A DNA stretch of 64,000 bases from Acetobacter farinalis. Its GTDB lineage: Bacteria; Pseudomonadota; Alphaproteobacteria; Acetobacterales; Acetobacteraceae. Below, in pieces: positions 27,036-36,179 of this stretch. The notes under the pieces were generated by a model that was not told where the DNA came from, did no database searches, and saw nothing but the letters and a program-made list of their open reading frames with translations. A program made the translations under genes and the position numbers. The stretch lies in NCBI RefSeq assembly GCF_026240015.1, contig NZ_JAPIUX010000007.1, positions 1 to 64,000 on the forward strand. The letters are read 5' to 3'. How positions within the stretch are numbered: the stretch's first letter is position 1; every line of letters starts with the position of its first letter.

Positions 27036-28354
27036 CAAACAGGTCTTTCCTTGCTGTCCAGATAGTGTCCGGCAAACTCTTCGATAAAACGGGTCATGAC
27101 CTGAAAGGCCTGCTCAACATCCGCCGCATCCACCGCCTCAGCCGGATTATGGCTGATCCCGCCTGCACAGCGGATAAACAGCATGCACACCGGAGCAAGG
27201 GCGGCCAGCACCATGGCGTCATGCCCTGCCCCGCTCACCATACGCCGGGCAGCCTCTCCGGTTATGGTGTAGACAGCATCCCCCAGAAGGCGGGTCAGGC
27301 TGGCATCACAGGGGGTGGCGGGCAGATCCTGCTGCAGTGTCATTTCAAGGGTTACATTCCGCCGGGCAGCCAGCGCTTCCAGCGCGGTACGGATCTCCTC
27401 CGCAGCGGCGTTGCGCACCGCGGCCTCGCCCGCCCGGACATCAATACTGAAAACCACATGCCCCGGCACAACATTTGGCACGCCGGGAGAAACGTTCAGT
27501 TGCCCGACCGTTGCGACCAGATCAGGCGGCCCGGCGCGGCCAACACTCTCAACCGCCAGAACCGCTTCGGCAGCAGCGGCCAGAGCATCCTGCCGCAAGG
27601 CCATGGGTATTGTGCCCGCATGTCCGGCCACGCCCTGAATGCTCACCCGGAAACGATATTGCGCGGCAATGGCTGTCACCACACCCACAGCACGATTTTC
27701 CGCTTCCAGAACAGGCCCTTGCTCTATATGCGCTTCGAGATACGCCACATAATCTTCAGGCCTCCGCGCCGCCTTGGGCATGTGCTCCAGCAGCAGCCCT
27801 TCTTCGGCAAGGGCTGCCTGCAAACTCACCCCGGCGGCATCGTGCATGCCAACGGGCGCTTCCTGCAAAAGCCCGGCCACAGCCCGGGATGTCAGCATGG
27901 ATACGGGAAAGCGGGACCCTTCTTCATCCCCAAACCCGATCACTTCCAGAGCAAAGGGAAAGCGCACGCCCCGTGCCGCGTAATGTGCAACCACCTCTAT
28001 GCCCAGCACCACACCCAGAGTGCCATCATACCGCCCGGCATCCCGCACCGTATCAAGATGAGACCCGATCAGGAGCGCCGGGGCATCCGGCTTCAGCCCT
28101 TCATACCGCCCCACACTATTTCCCGCGGCATCAACGCGGGTGTTCATTCCGGCCTCCTGCATCCACCCGGCAATGCGGGCGCGGGTCGCCCGATGGGCAG
28201 CACTCAGATACGGCCGGAACAGTCTGTCGTTTTCTTCAGAATACGGCGCGGCACCCAGCGCATCACACCGCGCCACCGCGCGATATCCGCCGGGCGCAGA
28301 GGCCGCTCCGTCGGCTGTGCCTGAATGTGTGCCGGAACAGTCTGAAGGCATCAT
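27035..28354 (-). CDS. allC: Allantoate amidohydrolase
   Basis: A 439-residue M20-family metallohydrolase (AllC/HpxK type) that converts allantoate to ureidoglycine, CO2 and ammonia. Metal-site motifs: GSHLDTVRDAGRYDG, GDEEGSRFPVSMLTSRAVAG, AHIEQGPVLE, GAGHDAM and CAGGISHNPAEAV. I place the start at the ATG at 28354 because CAGGAG lies nine bases upstream. A longer frame from 28414 would put the candidate operator at 28408-28419 over the start codon. Ureidoglycolate or N-carbamoyl amino-acid hydrolases are close relatives; context favours allantoate. Confidence 0.88.
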   Translation of the reverse strand: MMPSDCSGTHSGTADGAASAPGGYRAVARCDALGAAPYSEENDRLFRPYLSAAHRATRARIAGWMQEAGMNTRVDAAGNSVGRYEGLKPDAPALLIGSHLDTVRDAGRYDGTLGVVLGIEVVAHYAARGVRFPFALEVIGFGDEEGSRFPVSMLTSRAVAGLLQEAPVGMHDAAGVSLQAALAEEGLLLEHMPKAARRPEDYVAYLEAHIEQGPVLEAENRAVGVVTAIAAQYRFRVSIQGVAGHAGTIPMALRQDALAAAAEAVLAVESVGRAGPPDLVATVGQLNVSPGVPNVVPGHVVFSIDVRAGEAAVRNAAAEEIRTALEALAARRNVTLEMTLQQDLPATPCDASLTRLLGDAVYTITGEAARRMVSGAGHDAMVLAALAPVCMLFIRCAGGISHNPAEAVDAADVEQAFQVMTRFIEEFAGHYLDSKERPV

Positions 28355-28407
28355 AAAAAGAGGCTCCTGCCTGCGATCGCGCACACTCGTTTCAGTTCGC
28401 ATACAAT

Positions 28408-28419
28408 CTTGCATACAAG
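28408..28419. promoter_or_regulatory. Candidate GntR-type operator between gntR and allC
   Basis: CTTG-CATA-CAAG is an inverted repeat with four-base arms, and GCATACAA occurs twice (28399-28406 and 28411-28418). It lies 54 bases upstream of the preferred allC start and just after the gntR stop codon. The TTGTATGCAA-like core resembles FCD-type GntR operators, as does the palindrome at 21720. It may let the regulator control the allC-to-hpxY genes from an internal promoter. Confidence 0.4.
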
Positions 28420-28456
28420 AAAACGGTCTTGCAAGCCCCTTCTACGCCCCCTCCCT

Positions 28457-29152
28457 TCAGTCGGAACTGTTCAGAGCGGCTTTCAGATTTTTCAGGCGCT
28501 TGAGCACATGGCGCTCATTCAGGGCATTTTCCACATGCCTCAGATGCTTATCCATCAGGCGGGCGGCCTCCGGCACATCTCCTGCCTCCAGCGCATCAAT
28601 AATCACCTCATGTTCCGCGCTGGACTCACAGGCATCGTGAGAAGACTGATATAAGGCGGCAATCAGTACCGTGCGGGTTGTAAGATCCTGCAACAGAGCC
28701 GCCAGCACCGGGCTGCCCAGTGTTTCCGCCAAGCAGACATGGAAATGCCCGAGCAGATAGCTGCGCTCCGCCCGATCCGCTTTCCTGATAGCCGCCTTCT
28801 CTGCCTGCACATGCGCCCTCAGGGCCTGAATGGTCCGGGCGTCCCCCTTCCCCAGCGTGACCAGCATGCCCACTTCCAGCGCGCGGCGGGCATCCAGCGT
28901 ATGCCGGGCCTCCTCCTCCGTCGGTTCAATCACAAACCAGCCCCGCCGGGAGGAAACCTGCACAATCCCTCTGGCCTGCAGGCGCATCATGGCCTCTCGC
29001 ACCAGCGTGCGCGACACCCCGAAAATTTCGGCCAGTTCCTTCTCACCCAGACGCTCCCCCGGAGCGATCTGGCCAGAGAGGGCCGCATAGACAATGCGAT
29101 CCTCAATCCGGCTGGACGAGGCACCCTCTTCAGGTAGGGAACTCAGGGTCAT
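28457..29152 (-). CDS. GntR-family (FCD domain) regulator, HpxS-like by position
   Basis: A 231-residue regulator. The GntR winged helix spans residues 15-75 (IAPGERLGEKELAEIFGVSR, then VREAMMRLQARGIV), and a helical FCD effector domain follows, with metal-site-type histidines in LGHFHVCLAET and SAEHEVIIDALEAGD. It is the first gene of the allC-hpxY run on the minus strand. HpxS of Klebsiella, a regulator of hpx genes, is of the same class, and that parallel is by context. ATGs at 29152 and 29170 are both possible; GGGCAG seven bases before 29152 favours it. Confidence 0.86.
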   Translation of the reverse strand: MTLSSLPEEGASSSRIEDRIVYAALSGQIAPGERLGEKELAEIFGVSRTLVREAMMRLQARGIVQVSSRRGWFVIEPTEEEARHTLDARRALEVGMLVTLGKGDARTIQALRAHVQAEKAAIRKADRAERSYLLGHFHVCLAETLGSPVLAALLQDLTTRTVLIAALYQSSHDACESSAEHEVIIDALEAGDVPEAARLMDKHLRHVENALNERHVLKRLKNLKAALNSSD

Positions 29153-29507
29153 GCAGTCTCTGCCCAACATCACAAGTTACTCAGATAGCCAGAGCCAGAT
29201 GACAAGCCACCGGCCCCGGCACACCGCTTCCTGCAGAAGGCGGACAAGAGTCTTTTAGCTTTAAAGCCTTAATCCGGCCAGACTTTCATAGTTCAATGGG
29301 CCTTCAGGTCTTTCCCGCCCTGCCCGGGGAAGAATGTCAGGCACTTTGATTAAGAAAAAACGGATTTGTCGGGATATTTTTACCTTTCAGACATACGAAA
29401 GTAACTTTTCTGCTCTGGACATCCCACCCGACACACGCTTTTCTCCTGACAAAAAGCGTATTGCAGACTGCCGATACACCTCTGGTTCTACAAGGATTTT
29501 AAAAGCG
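29153..29507. other. Divergent intergenic region gntR/pgm
   Basis: About 355 bases without a supported gene. An open frame from 29334 is continuous with pgm, but the segment before 29508 has no homology to phosphoglucomutases and is read as leader sequence. Promoters for both flanking genes should be here. I saw no TGGTATACCA-like palindrome in front of gntR. Confidence 0.5.
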
Positions 29508-31154
29508 ATGTCCTCACTCAGCCCGTTTGCTGGCAAGACACTTGATCAGTCCCGGCTTACAGACATCCCGGCTCTGGTTGCTGCCTATTATGACCGTAAG
29601 CCTGATGTTTCCATCCCCACCCAGCGCGTGTCCTTTGGCACATCCGGGCATCGTGGCTCTTCCCTTCACACCAGTTTCAATGAAGGGCATATCCTTGCCA
29701 TCTGTGAGGCCATCTGCCGCCACCGCAAGGCCGAAGGCATTGATGGACCGCTGTTTATCGGGATGGACACCCATGCCCTCTCCGGCCCGGCCCAGCGTTC
29801 GGCCATTGAAGTCTTCGCAGCCCACGGTCTGGACGTCCGCATAGACGAGCATGACGGGTTTACCCCAACCCCGGTCATTTCCCACGCTATTCTGGCCTAT
29901 AACAAAGGCCGCAGCACGGGGCTGGCGGATGGTGTTGTCATCACGCCCTCGCACAACCCTCCGGCAGATGGCGGGTTTAAATACAATCCGCCCAACGGTG
30001 GCCCGGCGGATACAGCGGTGACCAAAGCCATTCAGGATATGGCCAACAGCTTTCTGGCCGATAATCTCAAAGAGGTTAAACGCCTGCCCTATGAAGAGGC
30101 CCGCAAAGCGGCCTGCATCAAAGGGTATGATTACATCACGCCATACGTGGCAGATCTGGACTCCGTGATCGACATGAAGGCCATCCGGGATGCCGGTGTA
30201 AAAATCGGGATCGACCCGCTGGGTGGGGCTGCCATCCGCTACTGGCAGCCGATTATCGCGCGGTATGGCCTGAACGCAACCGTGGTTAACCAGACCGTGG
30301 ACCCGACTTTTTCCTTCATGACGGCTGACTGGGATGGCCAGATCCGCATGGACTGCTCCTCTCCTTACGCCATGACCAGCCTGATTGGCATGAAGGACCA
30401 GTTCGATGTGGCCTTCGCCAATGATACGGACGCCGACCGCCACGGCATTGTCGCCAAACCGGATGGCCTGCTGAACCCCAACCATTATCTGGCAGTGGCC
30501 ATTTCCTACCTGTTCCAGAACAGGCCGGAGTGGAGTGCTGATCTGGGCGTGGGCAAGACACTGGTCAGCAGCGGGCTGATTGACCGTGTTGCAAAAGAGC
30601 TGGGCCGCAAGCTGGTTGAAGTGCCTGTCGGGCTGAAATGGTTTGTGCCCGGCCTGATTGATGGCTCTCTGGGCTTTGGTGGCGAAGAAAGTGCAGGCGC
30701 CACCTTCCTGCGCCGTGATGGCACGGTCTGGACCACGGATAAGGACGGCATCATCCTCGGTCTGTTGGCTGCGGAAATTACCGCAAAAACCAGCAAGAAC
30801 CCGAGCGTGCTGTATCACGAACTCAGCACGCGCCTCGGCACGCCGTTCTATGCGCGGATTGATGCCCCGGCCAATGCCGAACAGAAAGCCAGACTGGGCA
30901 AGCTCTCCCCGGAACAGTTCCCGCTGGAAACACTGGCTGGAGACAAGATTATCAGCAAGCTCACTCGCGCGCCGGGCAATGATGCCCCCATCGGCGGGCT
31001 GAAAGTGGTGACAGAAAACGGCTGGTTTGCCGCCCGCCCTTCCGGTACGGAAGATGTTTACAAAATCTATGCAGAGAGCTTCAAAAGTGAAGAGCACCTG
31101 CTCGCAATCCAGAGAGAAGCGCAGGCGGCCATTTCCAGGGTCTTTGCGTCCTGA
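29508..31154 (+). CDS. pgm: Phosphoglucomutase (alpha-D-glucose phosphate-specific)
   Basis: A 548-residue phosphohexomutase that interconverts glucose 1-phosphate and glucose 6-phosphate, linking glycolysis with UDP-glucose and cell-surface polysaccharide synthesis. Motifs in order: FGTSGHRGSS, the phosphoserine loop TPSHNPPADGGFKYNPPNGG, the metal loop DTDADRHGI, GLKWFVPG and FGGEESAGA for sugar binding, and the phosphate-binding RPSGTED near the end. The start at 29508 (MSSLSPFAGK) gives the family's usual length and has AAGGA 11 bases upstream. A strong hairpin follows the gene. Confidence 0.95.
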   Translation: MSSLSPFAGKTLDQSRLTDIPALVAAYYDRKPDVSIPTQRVSFGTSGHRGSSLHTSFNEGHILAICEAICRHRKAEGIDGPLFIGMDTHALSGPAQRSAIEVFAAHGLDVRIDEHDGFTPTPVISHAILAYNKGRSTGLADGVVITPSHNPPADGGFKYNPPNGGPADTAVTKAIQDMANSFLADNLKEVKRLPYEEARKAACIKGYDYITPYVADLDSVIDMKAIRDAGVKIGIDPLGGAAIRYWQPIIARYGLNATVVNQTVDPTFSFMTADWDGQIRMDCSSPYAMTSLIGMKDQFDVAFANDTDADRHGIVAKPDGLLNPNHYLAVAISYLFQNRPEWSADLGVGKTLVSSGLIDRVAKELGRKLVEVPVGLKWFVPGLIDGSLGFGGEESAGATFLRRDGTVWTTDKDGIILGLLAAEITAKTSKNPSVLYHELSTRLGTPFYARIDAPANAEQKARLGKLSPEQFPLETLAGDKIISKLTRAPGNDAPIGGLKVVTENGWFAARPSGTEDVYKIYAESFKSEEHLLAIQREAQAAISRVFAS

Positions 31155-31218
31155 ATCCGTTCAGGCCCGCTGCCCCATACAGTGAGCAAGGCGGGATTTT
31201 TTAAACACTCTCCCACAA

Positions 31219-31254
31219 CAATGGCGCATTATCCTGCGGGGTAATGCGCCATTG
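31219..31254 (+). terminator. Hairpin terminator after pgm
   Basis: A perfect 13-bp stem, CAATGGCGCATTA with TAATGCGCCATTG, around a ten-base loop, 65 bases after the pgm stop. Only a weak T-run (GCTTTACC) follows, so it may need Rho or may act as a transcript-stabilising hairpin. Confidence 0.6.
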
Positions 31255-31381
31255 CTTTACCCTCGCCTCCTCCCACCACCTCAGCCGACGAACAACCAAA
31301 AAAATGACTGACACAGTCTGTTAACCGGGCCTCTATAATGGCTGGGTAGAAGACGTATTCCGTGATAGTGTCCACGGCGGC

Positions 31382-32185
31382 ATGGACCGACAACTCATCA
31401 CCATCTGTCTTCTGACAGCAGGCATTAACCTGATTGGCACCCTGGCCTATGCGGCCCGCATCGCGGGGGTGCGGACCGGGCGAATTGCCATGAGTTTTGC
31501 GCTGTTCAACATGCTGGTTTTGGTCAGCCGCACGTCAAACAGCTTTCTCGGGCCATTCCTCGCGAAAAGAATAGAAATGCGCCTTGCCTCGGGCGGTGGT
31601 GATGCACTGCTCGGCGATTTTCGTCTCGTTCTCTTGAGTGCAACACTCGCAGTTTTTGCCGGCATTATGATGGTGCCAACCGGACAACGCATGTTCGTAA
31701 GAGCCATCAGTCATTTTCAACGCCATCGATCAACTGGACGCTTGTTTCTGAGAGCCGCCAGCCCCGCGGGCTTCATAGCTCTCAGAAATTCAGTAACTTT
31801 ACCGGCACGCGGTCAGATCCGCGCCCTGACGAAAGAACGAGGGGTAGGATGGGGTGTCCTTCTCGCCAATGTTCTGGCACAGGCACTGATTACAGTGGGC
31901 GTGCTGGCATCACTCTATGCGGGGTATCTCAATCCTGCCTATCGTGTCACGGCATCGCAGCTTTCCGCAGTGATCAACGGCGTTGCGACAATACTGCTCT
32001 TCGCTTTGATAGACCCTCAACTCTCTGTCATGACAGATGATGTTGTCGAAGGGCGTGTTGACCCCGGCCTGTTCCGCCGCACCATTGTCTGGATATCCAT
32101 AAGCCGATTAGTGGGCACAATCATCGCGCAGGCATTTTTTATTCCGGCAGCCCTGACAATCGCATGGATTGCCAATCACGTCTGA
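31382..32185 (+). CDS. amj: Amj-family lipid II flippase (DUF2837)
   Basis: A 267-residue integral membrane protein with about six hydrophobic segments. The pattern FNMLVLVSRTSNSFLGPFLA near the N-terminus and ALIDPQLSVMTDDVVEG in the C-terminal third match the Amj family, an alternative to MurJ for moving the peptidoglycan precursor lipid II across the inner membrane. It stands alone, with a hairpin upstream and a long non-coding stretch downstream. Whether it is the main or a backup flippase cannot be told without the murJ status of the genome. Confidence 0.82.
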   Translation: MDRQLITICLLTAGINLIGTLAYAARIAGVRTGRIAMSFALFNMLVLVSRTSNSFLGPFLAKRIEMRLASGGGDALLGDFRLVLLSATLAVFAGIMMVPTGQRMFVRAISHFQRHRSTGRLFLRAASPAGFIALRNSVTLPARGQIRALTKERGVGWGVLLANVLAQALITVGVLASLYAGYLNPAYRVTASQLSAVINGVATILLFALIDPQLSVMTDDVVEGRVDPGLFRRTIVWISISRLVGTIIAQAFFIPAALTIAWIANHV

Positions 32186-32901
32186 TCTTGTAACAAGAAC
32201 TCCTTCCTTGCGGTAAATATTTTATGTAGTGAAGAATGAATAATTAAACGTTTTATATATAAAAACTAGCGGTCAGGTTGATAGAAACATAAAAATATAC
32301 CTCGCATGCTATCATGCAGCCTCTCTGACGGCATATCTCTGGATTATGGATAATCCCTTTAATATATATCAAATTTTCCATATTCCCTGTAAAGCTCGAC
32401 AAATAAGACAATATAGTTTCCTCAATACCCATTATACCTTCCCCTTCCAATCATGAAGGCCGTATCGGCGGTCCGATTGTCCGACCACAGCCACAGAACA
32501 CAGACATCCCGGAAAAACGTGAAAAAGACGACCGCGAGGCGGACTGTTCACAGAGATCCATACCCATGTCACGCAACCGTTACCTGCTGGGCCTCATGAC
32601 CATACCCGAACAGGATACGGCCCCCTGAGATGACTACTTTCCTTAGAGCAGACCCCGTTCAAACGGAGCGTTACGAAGAGACGCGGATACTTTTTAAAAC
32701 AATAAGATAGAGCCTTTCCTGTGAAGCGGAATTTAGCAGAAACGCTCTGGTCGCCCGGCTCTCTCCGCTTATCACTCCGCTTGAATGACAGTCCCAAAAT
32801 AAATGCGGAATGACACAAGTGTTGTGTTTCCGTTACGAAGAAAATATTTGCATTGTGTTAACATATACCCGTATGCAGAAAGAAAATAAAATATAACACA
32901 C
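32186..32901. other. Long AT-rich intergenic stretch
   Basis: About 715 bases with no supported gene. Two short frames (65 and 74 codons) have no recognisable domain. The right half contains an inverted-repeat element (32645-32748, separate entry). The last 80 bases before the MFS gene are very AT-rich and probably hold its promoter. Base composition here differs from the GC-rich flanking operons. Confidence 0.5.
32645..32748. repeat. Intergenic inverted-repeat (MITE-like) element
   Basis: The segment is bounded by AGAGC (32645-32649) and GCTCT (32744-32748). Its right part, 32709-32748, folds on its own as an imperfect hairpin with AGAGC/GCTCT ends and TTCC/GGAA inner pairs, and its left part has CCGTT-c-AAACGG. 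An AT-rich linker (TTTTTAAAACAATAAGAT) joins them. The layout resembles the palindromic intergenic repeats scattered in many alphaproteobacterial genomes. No open reading frame is inside. Copy number cannot be judged from one window. Confidence 0.5.
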
Positions 32902-34278
32902 ATGCAGATTCTCAATAAAACCAACAAGAAGAAAAGCATGACGAAAAGCAACTATAATTCCACGCCCGTACACCGAAGCGATGCTCTGCCATCAGAGGAT
33001 ACACCCGGAGCAGACCACCCACCGCGACAAAAGCTTTATAAAGCGGTCATTCAGGTTGCCTGCGGCAACATGCTGGAAATGTATGACTTCATGGTTTTTG
33101 GTTTCTATGCTTTGGCTATAGGGCATAGTTTTTTTCCGTCATCAGATCCCACGTCAAAACTCATGCTTGCTCTGGCAACTTTCGGGGCAGGTTTTCTCAT
33201 GCGCCCTCTTGGCGCACTGGTGCTCGGAGCCTACGTCGATCGTATCGGGCGGAGAAAAGGGCTGATTGTCACATTGAGCTTGATGGCGGCAGGCACTCTG
33301 ATCGTGACCATAACCCCTGGCTACACGACCCTTGGCCTTATCGCACCAAGCGTGGTGCTTCTCGGACGCCTGCTGCAAGGGTTTTCAGCTGGTGTGGAAC
33401 TCGGTTCCACTTCTGTCTATTTATCGGAAATAGCAAGTCCTCATAATAAAGGTTTTATTGTCTCCTTTCAATCAGCCTCACAGCAGGTGGCCGTGATGGG
33501 GGCAGCTGGCCTGGGTGTCGCCATGACATCATTCCTGCCTCAAGCAGAAATCATGTCATGGGGTTGGCGTATCCCTTTTCTGTTGGGATGCCTTATCATC
33601 CCGATCCTCTTTTTTCTTCGGCGCAATCTAGAAGAAACTGAAGTCTTTACTTCAGTTCATTCCCACCCCCGCTTTTCAGAAACCCTGCAAACCATCTATC
33701 GCGAATGGCGCAGCATTGTTGTGGGGGTTCTGATGGTGCTGATGACAACAACATCCTTCTACGTCATTACAGCTTACACACCATCATTCGGCACTGCGGT
33801 TCTACATCTTTCCGCACATGACAGTCTTGTAGTGACTTTGTGCGTGGGCATCACAAACTTGCTGCTGCTTCCTGTTTTTGGCGCTCTGTCTGACCGAGTG
33901 GGCCGCAAAAAGCTTTTGCTGACAGCCACCATACTTGCAATTCTCACGGCCTATCCTGCCATGTCCTGGCTGATTGCAGCCCCTTCTTTTCTCAAATTGC
34001 TGGGTGTCGAATTATGGCTAGCCACGCTCTATAGCCTTTATAATGGTGCAGCAGTTGTCTACCTGACTGAAATTGTCCCGCCCCGCATCCGCACAACCGG
34101 ATTTTCTCTGGCCTACAGTCTGGCAACATGCGTTGGCGGTTTCACACCGCTTATCTGCACAACGCTTATTCAGAAAACAGGAAACAGCGCCATGCCAGGA
34201 GCCTGGCTGGCTGTTGCAGCAGTCTGCGGGCTCGTCGCCACTCTCCTTGCCCGCCCGTATGACTCGCAACCTGCCTGA
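32902..34278 (+). CDS. MFS transporter, citrate/metabolite:H+ symporter type
   Basis: A 458-residue major facilitator of the metabolite:proton symporter (CitA/TcuC-like) type, with 12 predicted membrane segments. Seen: GNMLEMYDFMVFGFYA in helix 1, the loop motif GAYVDRIGRRKG after helix 2, LLGRLLQGFSAGVELGST in helix 4, and GALSDRVGRKKLL in the second half. Such proteins import di- or tricarboxylates. The ATG at 32938 is an alternative start. It is followed 25 bases later by a porin gene, forming a likely outer- and inner-membrane uptake pair. Codon use is more AT-rich than in the purine operon. Confidence 0.85.
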   Translation: MQILNKTNKKKSMTKSNYNSTPVHRSDALPSEDTPGADHPPRQKLYKAVIQVACGNMLEMYDFMVFGFYALAIGHSFFPSSDPTSKLMLALATFGAGFLMRPLGALVLGAYVDRIGRRKGLIVTLSLMAAGTLIVTITPGYTTLGLIAPSVVLLGRLLQGFSAGVELGSTSVYLSEIASPHNKGFIVSFQSASQQVAVMGAAGLGVAMTSFLPQAEIMSWGWRIPFLLGCLIIPILFFLRRNLEETEVFTSVHSHPRFSETLQTIYREWRSIVVGVLMVLMTTTSFYVITAYTPSFGTAVLHLSAHDSLVVTLCVGITNLLLLPVFGALSDRVGRKKLLLTATILAILTAYPAMSWLIAAPSFLKLLGVELWLATLYSLYNGAAVVYLTEIVPPRIRTTGFSLAYSLATCVGGFTPLICTTLIQKTGNSAMPGAWLAVAAVCGLVATLLARPYDSQPA

Positions 34279-34303
34279 TCCGAACAGCACCAGGTTTCTG
34301 GCT

Positions 34304-35971
34304 ATGAACAGCTCTCGATCCATCACAAAGGCTATTTCACAGTATTCCTGTCGATGCACCAAGATGATTGCAGGGCTGGGTATAGTCGGAATTCTGGTCC
34401 AGCCGCACCATGCTCTGGCCGCATCAGACAATCCTGATGTGCAGGAACTGATGCGCTTGGTAAAACTACAGTCACAGCAAATTCACGAGCTGCAAACCCG
34501 TCTGTCCAAGGTAGAAAAACACGCAGGCCCCAGCCATAGTAAAAAAAATGTGACTGTCACGGGCAATACTCCACCACATCCTCCGCCTCGCATACTACAA
34601 TCCGGCCCTGTCGAGCCTGTAAAATTCGCTGGGGATGAAACCGCTTCTCAGAAGACTGTAAAATACCCGCTCACTCCTGCTCCGCCTGGCACCTACGCCG
34701 CTGTTTCTGATATTCCCGTCAACGCGTCCCCTGTGATGGGTGTTACGTCCCAGATTCCCTCTAATTCCACGACAACCTCTATAGGAGGGCTGGTTTTGAA
34801 ATGGGGAAAAGGATTACCTGTTTTTACCACTCCTGACGGCTCCTTCTCCTTCAAGGTACGTGGCAGGGTATTGGCTGATTATGGCGCCACTTTTGGAAGC
34901 CGTTATCGTGACCTCAATATTTCCCGCACAGTCATGCGCGCAGCCCGTCTGGGAGTAGAAGGGAACGCCCGCCAGCTTTCCTGGGTTTTTGAAGCCGAGT
35001 TTGGGGATAACAAGCCTGAAGTCATGAGTGCATTCATGATGTGGAGTCAAAAAGTCCAGAAAAAAACTTTAGATTTCGCACTTGGAAATATTTTCAACGA
35101 GCGTGGATTTGACGGCAGCACAGGCTCTGCACAAACTGTCTTTCTGGACCGGGATCTCGTTGCCAACACCATTCTACCAGCCAGAGGTTGGTATGGAATG
35201 GGCGGAATGTTCAAGGCCATCGGCAAGAACTGGCACGTCGCGATTCAGATTGCGGGTGATAATGTCAACTCAGCAAGTGCCTCCGCGAATGTGCGGGACA
35301 ACATGACTTATATGGCACGTGCGCACTACATTCCATGGCGCAGTAACAAGGCTCTTATCCATCTGGGCGTCTGGGGTTTTTACGAAGATGTTAAACCCTC
35401 CACCAGTTTCTCTCAGAGCGTACGCCTGCTGGCCAGAACGAATGATCCCTTCGCCATGCAGCTCGGACCCACAGTTCCGCTTTCCAACTCTCTGGCTGGT
35501 GGCGTCGAGCTTCTTGGAATCTGGAAATCAAGCTGGGCACTGTTTGAATATGGAGCACGGCATCTGCAGTTCCGCGACACACTCCCCACTGACACGCAAT
35601 ACGCATCGTATCTTGGAAAATCAGGCACGACACAGGCTCTGAGTGCTCAGGCGGGCATATTCCTGAGCGGGGAAACACCAAATTATTTTGCCCGCACAGG
35701 CATGTGGTCCTCACCACGGCTGTTGCATCCCGTCATCGATGGTGGATGGGGAGCATGGGAACTCTCCGGTAGATGGGACTGGGCTGATTCGTCTCATGTT
35801 CTCTCAGGCGCACGGGCGTGGACAGCCACCATCGGTTTAAACTGGTACCTGTTGAGCTTTGCCCGCATCACACTGAATTACACACATGCGCAAGTCACCA
35901 ACAAATCCGGAAACTATATTGGCAACAACAGTGGCAATATCATAGGAGTCCGTTCGGGCATTATTTTCTGA
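34304..35971 (+). CDS. OprO/OprP-type outer-membrane porin
   Basis: A 555-residue porin. After the signal peptide (cleavage near HALA-AS) comes a short coiled coil (VQELMRLVKLQSQQIHELQT), typical of trimeric anion porins of the OprP class. Then comes a low-complexity Pro/Thr linker and a beta-barrel with FKVRGRVLADYGATFG and alternating aromatic strands, ending GVRSGIIF with the terminal Phe. The family passes phosphate or other anions. Beside a carboxylate-type MFS protein, an organic anion is a reasonable guess. The start is the ATG at 34304, after the MFS stop; the longer open frame overlaps the MFS gene. Confidence 0.85.
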   Translation: MNSSRSITKAISQYSCRCTKMIAGLGIVGILVQPHHALAASDNPDVQELMRLVKLQSQQIHELQTRLSKVEKHAGPSHSKKNVTVTGNTPPHPPPRILQSGPVEPVKFAGDETASQKTVKYPLTPAPPGTYAAVSDIPVNASPVMGVTSQIPSNSTTTSIGGLVLKWGKGLPVFTTPDGSFSFKVRGRVLADYGATFGSRYRDLNISRTVMRAARLGVEGNARQLSWVFEAEFGDNKPEVMSAFMMWSQKVQKKTLDFALGNIFNERGFDGSTGSAQTVFLDRDLVANTILPARGWYGMGGMFKAIGKNWHVAIQIAGDNVNSASASANVRDNMTYMARAHYIPWRSNKALIHLGVWGFYEDVKPSTSFSQSVRLLARTNDPFAMQLGPTVPLSNSLAGGVELLGIWKSSWALFEYGARHLQFRDTLPTDTQYASYLGKSGTTQALSAQAGIFLSGETPNYFARTGMWSSPRLLHPVIDGGWGAWELSGRWDWADSSHVLSGARAWTATIGLNWYLLSFARITLNYTHAQVTNKSGNYIGNNSGNIIGVRSGIIF

Positions 35972-36141
35972 ACGCTCAGCTTGTCCAAAAAATTTAGAAA
36001 TACCATATTTCGTTGCAGTTTTTCCCGCATAACGCTTGCTGCAACGTATCGTTGTTGCCCCCATACCTCTCGTTCTTTTTCGCAACGCATATCGCAGTCG
36101 TGGCTCATCATTTATAGCCCAGAAAGAGCATGTGCCTCTGT

Positions 36142-36179
36142 ATATTTATGGTGCTACTCTATATTTATGGTGCTACTCT
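36142..36179. repeat. Perfect tandem duplication of 19 bp
   Basis: The unit ATATTTATGGTGCTACTCT occurs twice head to tail (36142-36160 and 36161-36179). The right copy contains the stop codon and last codons of the minus-strand gene ending at 36165, and the left copy lies in its 3' untranslated region. The copies are identical, which suggests a recent slippage or duplication event. Confidence 0.9.

Noticed and set aside
29514..31097. 527-codon minus-strand open frame inside pgm
   Set aside because: Shadow of phosphoglucomutase, with no recognisable domain.
32253..32818. Two short minus-strand frames in the long gap after amj
   Set aside because: 65 and 74 codons, no ribosome binding site or domain; the second overlaps the inverted-repeat element.
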